From the NCBI GenBank assembly GCA_029379385.1, contig CM055618.1, positions 4,908,134-4,972,133 on the forward strand: a stretch of 64,000 nt of DNA, read 5' to 3'. The position numbers and the translations under genes are program-made. Positions 12,158 through 22,109 of this stretch are shown in pieces (within the stretch, counting starts at the first letter, position 1; every line of letters starts with the position of its first letter). The notes under the pieces were generated by a model, which did not search any database, was not told the origin of the DNA, and worked only from the letters and a program-made list of their open reading frames with translations. Origin of the DNA: Quillaja saponaria (lineage: Eukaryota; Streptophyta; Magnoliopsida; Fabales; Quillajaceae).

Positions 12158-15100
12158 CTAGGAAGTCTTCTTTTGTTGGTATCTTTTGGCAAATAAGATG
12201 TACTGCAACATATTTAAGAAGCTAAGTCCAGCTAAAATCCAGAAAAAGTAATCAAGATGACCTTCATTCAAGTTATTAGGTATCCATCCCCCCTTTCCAT
12301 TCTTTGTTGTCAAGTAGGTTACTGTTGTCAAAATCAAGAGCTCAAGTAATTCCCTAGTGAAGTTGACACTAGTTGTAATGCACTGCATAAACTCCGCATT
12401 GAATCGGGGGATTGGTCGTAGAAGAATTGAAGTTGGCCAATAAATGTAAATACCTCTGCTGCACCAAATAAGAAATATTGTGGAATCTGCCATAAGATAC
12501 TAAGTGGTACTGGGATCTGTTTATCAACAAGATCAAGTTCCCTTGCTAGCTGCAATCGCTTAATCTCCACTGTGGCTGCTGAAAACATGCATAGAATTGA
12601 AAGGAAAAGTCCTACTACCATCCGTTGCAATTCTGATAATCCTCTCTCCTTACCTGTGAATTTCCTCAGAAATGGAGTAAGAATTCTGTCATAGACAGGA
12701 ACCCAGAAAATGACACTGATGACATCGAAAGTAGCGATAGAGGCAGGTGGAATTTTGAAAGAACCCACGTTTGTGTTCATCATCATGCCTTGTTCCACAT
12801 ACAATGTAGACTGTGCGTACACAGCAAAAAAGATGATTCCACAAGCCCAGATTGGGAACATACGTATCAAGATTTTCAATTCCTCAACCTGTGTAACCGA
12901 GCAAGTCTTCCATTGATTGAGGTAGTCCCCAGTTTTGACATCATTTTCCAGCAGTATAGCAGCTTTATCAAGCCACCTGAAACAAATTGTCCAGGAACCA
13001 ACTTCACTAAAATAGGTATCTAGTTCTTTTTGTAAAACTGAACAAGACAAAGGTAAGAGAGCAGAACTACTGTCCGGAAGGAAAAAAAAATGTAAGAATC
13101 TGAATAGAAATAAGACAAAAACTAATAAATCAACCCGAAAAGCCCTCCCAGTACAAATGCCATCAAAACTCCCAACCCTTAGCTTAAGAAATAAAATGAG
13201 GAGATGCACCCAAAAAGCAAAGAAAGTATAAGTGCCTGATCATGTAAAAAAGAAAAGCTTTCCTCTGCAGCCATTTGATCATTGATGTAACATACCGAGA
13301 CCTAAAGAAAGCATATATTGAAACTACCAGATGGGGGCTTTGCTTTTTAAAAAGAAGTGCCTCTTTATGACATGCTCACAGAACCAAGACATAATAACGA
13401 GTAATTTAACCAATGAGAACTTATTTCTGCTTCATTAAGTGAGCATTATTTATTCCAGCCGAGAATTAGGTCAATTTAAAAATGTAAGAGGTCAAACCAA
13501 CAAGATAATCTTAACACTTATAGCAGAGAGGAAGATCATATTTTAAGATCTATATTTTGGTGATTTTTATTTCAGGGACTGATTTATCATTTATGAATTC
13601 AATTGAAAACAAGAATCATGCACATATTTCATGCTTTCACTGAATGCCGTTTTCTACTTGAATATGTGTTCTGTGATGCTATACGCAACTTAACTTGTTC
13701 ATTCTTTCATTGTGGTTGGAAAATACAACTCATGCAAATGAAAAAGCATCACTGAAGTCCAAAGAGAATAATTAAAAATCAAAAAGTAATCAGACCATGA
13801 TCAAACCAAGGAGCAAAGAAGTGAAATATTACTTTAGTCCATCAGTGTGCTTCAGTTTCCTCATACAGGGAACTGCTGTCTGTAGGAACCTCTAGATTCC
13901 ATTTACGAAAAGATGCAACCAAAACCTTAGATATTCTAGAGAGGGGGCTTCCCTCTGGCTTTTGAAATCTATAGAGGGGTGTGCCTGAAAAGAAAGTTGC
14001 TATAGCGATACCCATAAACAAAGCCGGAATGCCAAATCCAAGACCCCACCCAGCATTGTCTTGAATCCATACAATCAAAGTATGTGATATAAGTGCACCA
14101 ATGTTGATGGAAAAATAGTACCAGTTGAAGAAGGATCCCTTCTTTACCCTTTCAGTGGGATCAGTATCATCAAACTGATCTGCCCCAAACGAGGAAACAC
14201 ATGGTTTTATCCCACCGGTCCCAAGGGCAATCAGATAGAGACCAAATAAGAATATGGCATACTATGCTGGAGTGGCTGAAGGACACAAGGAACCCACACA
14301 CTCAATAGGCTTCAATGCAGGAAGTGATGCTGAGAGAGTCAATGTACACATTCCCTGATACAAAATGACAATGTTTTTCTCATTGGATAGTTCACAAATA
14401 TTCCAGAGACAGGTAGATATAAGCATTAAGTATAGAGAAGATAAAATAGTAAAGTGAAGAGCACTCTGGCCTCATAGGGTACCTTTGACAGCATGCACTT
14501 ACTTTAACTACCAAACAAAGGGAAGCAAAAGAAGTTAGGCAAGTAATCAAACAATCTAGTAACATAAAACTCAATAGAAACTAATTAAAACTCCAACAGA
14601 ACAAAGGGCTACACTGACAAAAAAAAACCTCAAGTTTATGTCGGAAGCAAAATAAATTCACATGTGAAATTCAAAATAACTAGTTGTTCAATCAATTTGT
14701 GCGTTGAGCACAACCTAAAAAGTGGACAACAAAGCATCTCAAACCATATGGGACAGGAGATATTTCACTTGCTAGTAGCTTCAGCTTCAATTTCTTCGAA
14801 TTCAAATTATGTGTTTCTATGAAGCAGAAGCTATATATCAAATTCAAAAAAAAAATATATAATTAGCATTTAAGAGCAACTTGTCCTATAAACTGAATTC
14901 TAAAATGAATAAATTTGGAATCCTACAAAAATTACCAACCTTACTTCATCACATCACGTCACATTATTTTAACTAAAAGTAACTATAGCAGAAGGCGAGG
15001 ATAATTTGGTTAGAACAGTGTGACATCTCAAGTAGAGTTAGAGAGATTATGGCAAAAGACTGGTTACACTATAAGAATTAATAATGGGAAGAAAAAGCTT

Positions 15101-16095
15101 TAGTATTTAATTTATATTTACAATGAAGTAGATTGTGGAGAAAGCTGCAATTGTCCAGTATCTTCCCCAGTAAGAATCAGCTATGACAGCTCCAACCAAT
15201 GGTGTAAGATAACAAGTGCCTTGCCAAGTAGTAACATTTCTTGCAGCAGAAACGTTTTCTTGGTGAAGTTTTTTGGTAAGGTATGTGACAAGATTACTGG
15301 AAATTCCATAATAGGCTAATCGCTCACAACATTCGTTACCTACAATATACTTACAAGTTACAACTGTATGAAGAAAAAAAAAATTTGTGGCATTGGACAT
15401 ATGATTACAGCCATCGAAAAAAGCCACTACTAGAATATTACCCAAGATGAAGGGACATGCTTTCCAATTTCCTGTTGTCTGCTTCAAAACAGGATTCCCA
15501 TTAATGTCAACTGAGCCATCTCCAGTGTACATTTCACTGCATTCATTCTGCACACAAAGACAGAAAATTATGCACTATACATAGCCAGGATTCATATCTT
15601 GAAGTCACAAGAGAAGTGGGTTCTGTCTACACAGCCTACACCCAACAAAGTAATAAAGACTCAAACCAACCCAAGTTTTCAGCTTGAATATTTCTCAACA
15701 TATATTGAACATCATTCTGACCCTAAATCACAAAAGTATTGACCAAACGCTATAGAAATTCGGTCCAGCTATATCAAGATTAACATGTTCAAACAGAATC
15801 CATTCCAACACATTAAAACATAGCATTCAGTAAATCAGACCATGAAACAATTATAAACACATGAAGATCGAGTGTTTCAGTTTCGAACTTCAAATAAATA
15901 AATGATTTTCATTAGAGAAAACTCTATAAATACGAAAACAAAGCATCCCCAAATAGCAGTTTGTACAAATACACGGAAATCGAAACTAGTTCAGGAATTT
16001 ATATTTGTGGAATTCAATACTATCAAACAAGAGAATAGTGAGCATCAAACCTGTAGAAGACCATCTTGTAGTCTCTCAACGTCATTAGACTCCAT
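12158..16095 (-). pseudogene. NPF8-type (PTR2-like) peptide transporter, five exons, disrupted
   Basis: The family (NRT1/PTR, POT superfamily) imports di- and tripeptides with protons across the plasma membrane or tonoplast. Exons, all with GT-AG borders: 16,095-16,051 (MESNDVERLQDGLLQ), 15,547-15,442, 15,339-15,122, 14,354-13,833 and 12,976-12,158, adding to 1,710 nt (about 570 codons; Arabidopsis PTR2/NPF8.3 is about 585). Visible family marks are YTGDGSVD, the proton-coupling ExxER motif ([10 protein letters not shown]), [75 protein letters not shown] and a C-terminal HLDYFFW. Lesions: a CAG-to-TAG stop at 14,262-14,264; a deletion with frameshift near 13,858-13,877, removing about a dozen residues of the central cytosolic loop; and a one-base deletion near 12,336, creating the stop at 12,334-12,336. 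The remaining sequence is well conserved, so decay is recent. It could be an inactive allele rather than a fixed pseudogene. Confidence 0.85.
15340..15441 (-). other. 102-nt in-frame intron (exitron-like) of the transporter gene
   Basis: On the minus strand the exon ends ATCTTGG, the intron runs GTAATATTC...TATTGTAG, and the next exon starts GTAACGAATG. Splicing restores the conserved '[11 protein letters not shown]' stretch. The intron is 102 nt, a multiple of three, and has no in-frame stop, so an unspliced transcript would keep the frame and insert 34 codons just before the ExxER motif. That insert has no counterpart in the family as I know it. Confidence 0.8.
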
Positions 16096-17391
16096 TAATC
16101 TCTCACACTCGCTCTCTCTCCCTATGCTGGTCTCCAACGTTCCATCAAAAGAGAGACATGAAGAAGAGGAAGGAAAGAAATCTACCACTGCCAATGTTCA
16201 TTCACAAATTCATGGATTCCCTCCCAGTATAATAAGGAGCCATTTATATTGGCTAATGAGACTTAAAATTCCTAAATTAACCTTAATTCCAATTTTGACC
16301 AGTAGGCCGTAACAGAATATGAAAGAGCCATGCAAGAACTGAATATAGACAGAGAACTAGTATAGATACCAGCCGGCAGTGTTGAATTAATCTAAAATAT
16401 CTATGTTTGTTGGAGAATTATTTGAAGGGAGATACTTCAAAATAAGGGATGATAAAAAAAATTACCGTTAAGGATAGCGGTTAACGGAGTGATGAATTTT
16501 TCTTTTTTGGGAACAAAATGAGGGCCGAAGCCAGGAATTTTGGCCTTAAGCAAATTCGCAATTTTTAGAGAAGGGAAATGTTAAATTAAATTTCTTGCTA
16601 GTTTGTACCAAAAATATATATTTATATATATATATATATGATTTTTGTGGAATCAAAATAAAAATGAGAATGAGAACAAAATATTATGAGAATTGAATTA
16701 TCATTATTATTTTTCGTTGTTTGATAGTATTAATGAAAAATGAAACAACGAAAAATACACAGTAAAAAACTAAGAAGCCTTTCAAAACAAAAATAAAAAC
16801 ACAAGAAAAATAAAATCTTAAAGCAAGAGAGCTAACCAATAAGTTGTATCTCAATTTAAGAATTACTATTAATAAAATTTTAAAGCAAGAGAGCTAACCA
16901 ATAAGTTGTATCTCAATTTAAGAATTACTCTTACACTACCGTAAAACACTCTTGTATTTGAGCACTAAAGTTAACCGAGAAAAATAATCTTACTTATTTT
17001 AGAAAAGATGTCATGAATCTGATGACAATAAAGAAAAAAATATTAAATTACATTCCAACCATATACTCTAAATAGCTATAAAGAAAACACAGCTTTACAA
17101 CCTCTTTAGTATTAACATTCTTATCCCCTAAATTTTTTTAATACAAAGCTATCGAGAGCCCATAACTTCATAATAATAATTGAACGTGTTACTAAATCAT
17201 AAAATATGCCTTTATATATGCAAATTTCAATAACTAGCCCTAATACCATTAATACTCGAAAGTCTAACTTAATCACAGCAATATTATTAATCAAGATAAA
17301 GCCCATAACTTAATAATAACACCGTAGGAACTGCAACCCTGAATTCAATAAATCACAAACTAAATTCTTAAGATTATTAGAAATAATTGGT
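16096..17391. other. 5' flank of the transporter gene, with a 62-bp tandem duplication
   Basis: This is upstream of the minus-strand transporter. CT-rich sequence directly upstream of the ATG (16,100-16,135) could be 5' UTR. At 16,821-16,867 and 16,883-16,929 the same roughly 47-base phrase (starting AAGCAAGAGAGCTAACC) occurs twice with period 62, almost without differences. An (AT)n run lies near 16,618-16,640. No other gene was recognised. Confidence 0.5.
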
Positions 17392-17700
17392 CACTACAAT
17401 AAATTACATTATCAGCGACAACATAATTATTGTCAGAGATGGACTATCGCTAATAATCTTACAAGGATCAAGTATAATAATTTGATTATCTGCAACAATA
17501 AAAATGTTGTTTATGATAATCTTACAAAAATTAATAATCTAAATGGTGAGAAATTATGAGCAATAATATGTTTTACTATTGGCTACCGTTAACTTATCAG
17601 CTGTCGTCAATAGTATTATTTTTTGAATATTTATCAGCTACAGCTTATATTATTATCAGCTCAGTGAAGGATAATAAAAACCCTTAATTTTGTTACCCTT
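17392..17700 (+). mobile_element. CACTA-type 5' terminal fragment
   Basis: The sequence starts CACTACAATAAATTACATT and is followed by short repeats in both orientations (ATCAGCGACAAC, TATCGCTAATAAT, TTATCAGCT), which is the architecture of a CACTA transposon end: a CACTA terminus plus subterminal repeats. I did not find a matching inverted 3' end in the window, so this looks like a truncated or non-autonomous copy of a family different from the 32.4-41.7 kb element. A three-base target duplication cannot be tested without the other end. Confidence 0.45.
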
Positions 17701-19976
17701 ATCATCTCGTATTCCAGACAAAGCTAGATTGGTTTCTCTTTTTCTCTTTTGCTGCTAAGATCCATACTTGATCCATCCTTGTCAACCGGTCGTCCTTGTA
17801 CTGTCGAAGGTTCTATTTGCTCCCTCAAAGGTTGTCCTTGGTCCTTCAAATATATTAATTAAGATATATAGATTTTGTACTACATTGCTAAAGAGAAACA
17901 CAAATGGCATTTAGATAAAAGCAAATGAACCACATTATACATTTGACCATATTTATTTTTGAAGACTCTAATCTTATTATGCATACGTTATTTTCAATTT
18001 CTAAAACATCATCGAGATCCTCTAGCGTTAACCTAGGTCTTTTTCCCAATGTAAGGCATAATATATTTCAAACCTATAGAGGGGCTATAATTTAGCCTAG
18101 TAGTAATAATATCCTTAACCTTTTGGTTAGAACAAATAATACTTCTGCCACATGTAATTTACAAGATTTTCATTTTATTAACTTATGATTTTTCGAACTA
18201 TCACTAAACATATATCAGAGATTTATGCCGTTATCAATTACTTCACCTCCCCTATTTTCCAACTAAAATTAAAAGTGAGAACCAAGTCAACATAAAGTGG
18301 ATTAACCCAAAAACTACTTATGTGTTAAAACAAATTATGTAAATTAAAATATATGTGTGATTATTTTTCTCATTTTGAACACTTATATTATTTTCTAACA
18401 GTAACAATAAATGAGCGGTGGATAAATAGATGAATTTAAAAGTTACGAAGGAAGAGAATTGTTAAAATTGTTATCAAACTTGGGACAAGAAGATGAAAAT
18501 AACCAATGGCGGGAAGATACAAGTTTATGCTTAAACTAAAGCCAGAGTATTTTGATAATAAAAATATTGAAGGGTATAAAATTAAATTATTTTGCCATTA
18601 AAAGACTCTTAGAGATATAAATTTTTAATTTTTTTTATATCCTTATGAGTTTATATTATTACATAGTTATATTTAATTGTTATTTTGTTTCAAATAGACT
18701 ATTATTATTATTATTTTTTACTTTTTCGTTATTTTTTCTCTATTTTAACATCAATAGAATTGAAATTATTTTAGGACTATTGATTTCTTTTTACTAATTC
18801 TACTCAATATTAATAAATTTATAATTTTTTAATAATATTTAATAGCAATTAAAATTGGATTTCTGATTTTTATTTTATTTAATAAGTACCTAATGATCTT
18901 AAATATTTTTAGTTCTTCTTAAATTTAAGAATTAAAAATTTAATACTATGAATTAACAGAAATTTTAATAGTATAGTTTCATGATTATAATATTGTTGTT
19001 TAACTTTTATATCATAAAAAAAATTATATTTTTTTCATATTAAATGTCATATATTAGTTAATATTGAATTTTTTAAAATATTTATTTAATACTTTCCTAA
19101 TAATTATAATATCTTTTAGTTCTTCTCAAATTTATGAAAGAATTTTTTTTAATACTATGAATTAATAAATATTTAGAGCATAGTTCTCATGATTATATAT
19201 TATTGTTTAACTTTTAATAGAATAAATTTTATTTTCTTAAATCCCTATGAGCTTTTACTATTACATAAATACTTTTTAATTGTTATTTTGCTTCAAATAT
19301 TCTATTTTTTATTTTACTACTTTCAAATTTTTTTGCTATTTTAATATTAATATAATTGTAATTATGTTACGACTATTATTTTTTTATCCTAATTATAATA
19401 TTATAAATTCATTTTCTTTCAAAATACTATGAATTAAAAGAAATATTAAGATTATATTTTTCATGATTATAATATTATTGTACTAATTCTTCCTCCATCT
19501 TTAATTTTTTAAAAAATAATTATGTATTTAAATTATTTTTAAAAATTAATTTTTAAATATTTATATTAATTATTAATAAAAAAACACATATATATATATA
19601 TATCATAAATACAAGTGTCACAAAAATTACTATAAATGATATACATATGGTATGGCCAACATTTGATTTTCGTATTATCGATTTACTCGTTTAGGAAGAA
19701 TAACCCCTCCGCAAACAGGGGTGTATCTCAAAACTGATCAAAAGTTGTAGGGGTGTTTCGACATTTTAACCAAAGTTTTGCGTCTCTAGATGGCCGCTGA
19801 GACAGCCCTTGCTCCCTGTTCCAGAGACGGTGCCTGATGCTTCAAGTAGCCAAGCTACACTGCGGTTTTTGGGGAATGGCCGCCATTGTTTTAGCTCGGA
19901 ACGAGGGAAGACAAGAATATCAGATGACTCTTGGAGGAAAGAGAGAACATAGGCGGTTTACTAACTGCGAAGGGAT
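17701..19976. other. A/T-rich intergenic DNA with repeated blocks; PPR40 5' flank
   Basis: No gene is recognised. Between about 18,600 and 19,500 there are repeated blocks. The phrase CCxTATGAGxTTxTAxTATTACATA occurs at 18,641 and again at 19,243 (about 602 apart). An AGTTCTTCT..AATACTATGAATTAA block occurs at 18,911 and 19,118 (about 207 apart), with a third partial copy near 19,420. The 280 bases before 19,977 are less A/T-rich and likely contain the promoter and 5' UTR of the PPR gene; I cannot point to a defined TATA box. Confidence 0.4.
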
Positions 19977-22109
19977 ATGAGAAAATTTTCATCTTTAGCA
20001 TCTAGGAGGGTTTCTTCTGCACCGAGAAGCCTTCCTCAAGTGCATCAGCAACAAAATCCTGAAAATGTCGAATCTAAAAGTGCACTTAATCAAGCCCTTG
20101 TGTACAAAACTAAAGCTCCTTCAAGAGGTAAGCCGTCAGTCAAAACATCAGGGTTTGTTTCATCACCCTCAAAAAATCTCAGTTCTGCCAATAAAAAGAA
20201 ATTGGACTTTAAACCAGTTGATCACCAGTACATTTCCCAAATTCTGTCAAGGGCGGATTGGGCTTTGTTGCTAAATCACGAGTTAAGGGCAAAGAGGATA
20301 TTTTTGAATCCTCCATTTGTTGTTTGTGTTCTTCAAAAGCAAGATAATCCCGTATACCCTTTGAAATTTTATACGTGGGTTTCCAATATCCACCCTATAT
20401 TGGCAAAGAACCAGACAGTTCGAGGCGTTTTCGCCAACACCTTATACCGAAAAGGTCCTGTTGTATTGTCTGTTGAATTGCTTCACGATATTAGAAACTC
20501 TGGTTATCAGGTTACGGAAGACCTGCTTTGTTTATTGATGGCCAGTTGGGGGAGACTGGGATTAGCGAGATATTGCACGGACGTGTTTGGGCAGATATCT
20601 TTTTTGGGTCTCAGTCCAAGCACTAGGTTGTATAATGCTCTGATAGATGCATTGGTGAAATCCAGTTCGCTTGACTTAGCATATCTGAAATTTCAACAGA
20701 TGACAGCTGATAATTGTCACCCTGATAGATTCACTTACAATATCCTTATTAATGGCGTCTGCAAAATTGGTGTGGTGGATGAAGCACTTCGTCTAGTCAG
20801 ACAAATGGAGGGCATGGGACATGTGCCTAATGTGTTTACTTATACAATCCTAATTGATGGGTTTTGTAATGCAAAGAGAGTTGAGGAAGCCTTCCGGATT
20901 ATAGAGACAATGAAGGAGAGATCTGTGAGTCCAAATGAAGGTACTGTCAGATCACTGGTACATGGAGTGTTTCGCTGCATGGACCCTAGTAAAGCGTTTG
21001 TTTCATTATCAAAATATGTCGAAAGGGAGCCTGTCTACTTTAAATTGGCTTGTGATACCATACTATATTGTCTAACAAATAATTCTATGGTGAAAGAGAT
21101 ATTTGTGTTTCTAAGAAACGCTCAGGCAAAAGGTTATTGCCCTGACAGTTCTACTTTTAATATCATAATGGCTTGTTTGATCAAGGGCACAAATTTGAAT
21201 GAGACTTACGAGATGTTTCGAAGTTACATAGAACAAGGTGTTAAGCCAGGGGTCGGTGCGTATCTTTCATTTGCGGAAGCCTTATACGAGGTTGGAGAAA
21301 GGGAGAAAGGGAATTGGGTTCTGGATCAGATGATTAGAGAGGGATTGGTCTCAAATATCTTTACATATAACATGGTAATAAACTCCTTTTGCAAAGCCAA
21401 AATGATGGAGAGAGCATTAGAGACTTTCAGAGGCATGCTGCAAAGGGGTATCACTCCTAACCTTGTTACTTTCAATACCCTTATTGATGGGTGCTGCAAG
21501 GATGGGCAGATAGGTAAGGCACGATGTCTGTTGAACATGCTATTAGAACAAGGGCTTAAACCTGATATATTCACTTTTAGTTCTATAATTGATGGCCTTT
21601 GTCGACTACAACAGACTGAGGAAGCTTTTGAATGCTTTAGTGAAATGGTCGAGTGGGGTGTTAATCCAAATGCTGTTATATACAATATCTTAATCCGCTA
21701 TATGTGTGTCATTGGTGATGTTGCTAGGTCAATGAAGCTTTTAAGTAAAATGCAAGAGGAAGGAATAAGGCCAGATACATTCTCTTACAATGCTCTCATT
21801 CAAAGTTTCTGTAGGATAAATAAAGTTGAGAAAGCAAAGAAACTTCTGGTTTCAATGCTGGCTGTGGGCTTGCAGCCTGACAATTACACGTACAGTGCCT
21901 TTATTGAGGTGTTGTCTGAATCAGGAAGATTCAATGAAGCTAAGGAGATGTTTTACTCAATGGAAGAAAACAGCTGTCCACCTGATTCTTATATATGTGA
22001 TTTATTTATAAAAACCTTGATTCAGCAAGGCTGCATCAAAGAGGCCAAAAATGTCGTAGAAAGATGCAGACAGAGGGGAGTTTCTTTGAAATCCATTCCT
22101 GATTTGTAG
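19977..22109 (+). CDS. PPR40: P-class pentatricopeptide repeat protein, PPR40 orthologue
   Basis: This is an intact, intronless 710-codon ORF. PPR proteins bind organellar RNA one base per repeat; Arabidopsis PPR40 (At3g16890, about 660 aa) is mitochondrial, associated with respiratory complex III and linked to ABA and stress responses. Assignment rests on remembered similarity to that protein: YISQIL.R.DW.LLLNHE, QDNP...FY.WVSN, SWGRLGLA.YC.DVF and QISFLG..PSTRLYNA all agree. The first ~60 residues are rich in Arg and Ser and poor in acidic residues, fitting a mitochondrial targeting peptide. From about residue 213 to 705 there are roughly 14 tandem 35-residue repeats of the plain P type (for example FTYNILINGVCK, FTYTILIDGFC, VTFNTLIDGCCK). 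One repeat around residues 320-360 is degenerate. There is no E or DYW editing extension. The ATG at 19,977 is the first in frame. The C-terminus ends SIPDL, longer at the N-terminus than the Arabidopsis form. Confidence 0.92.
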   Translation: MRKFSSLASRRVSSAPRSLPQVHQQQNPENVESKSALNQALVYKTKAPSRGKPSVKTSGFVSSPSKNLSSANKKKLDFKPVDHQYISQILSRADWALLLNHELRAKRIFLNPPFVVCVLQKQDNPVYPLKFYTWVSNIHPILAKNQTVRGVFANTLYRKGPVVLSVELLHDIRNSGYQVTEDLLCLLMASWGRLGLARYCTDVFGQISFLGLSPSTRLYNALIDALVKSSSLDLAYLKFQQMTADNCHPDRFTYNILINGVCKIGVVDEALRLVRQMEGMGHVPNVFTYTILIDGFCNAKRVEEAFRIIETMKERSVSPNEGTVRSLVHGVFRCMDPSKAFVSLSKYVEREPVYFKLACDTILYCLTNNSMVKEIFVFLRNAQAKGYCPDSSTFNIIMACLIKGTNLNETYEMFRSYIEQGVKPGVGAYLSFAEALYEVGEREKGNWVLDQMIREGLVSNIFTYNMVINSFCKAKMMERALETFRGMLQRGITPNLVTFNTLIDGCCKDGQIGKARCLLNMLLEQGLKPDIFTFSSIIDGLCRLQQTEEAFECFSEMVEWGVNPNAVIYNILIRYMCVIGDVARSMKLLSKMQEEGIRPDTFSYNALIQSFCRINKVEKAKKLLVSMLAVGLQPDNYTYSAFIEVLSESGRFNEAKEMFYSMEENSCPPDSYICDLFIKTLIQQGCIKEAKNVVERCRQRGVSLKSIPDL

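Noticed and set aside
12334..13209. 291-codon ORF as an independent gene
   Set aside because: Only its part from 12,976 downward is transporter exon 5. The upstream part reads into the intron, and the downstream end is caused by a one-base deletion.
21326..21685. 119-codon minus-strand ORF
   Set aside because: It lies wholly inside the PPR40 coding region on the opposite strand and mirrors the repeat periodicity. It is a shadow ORF.
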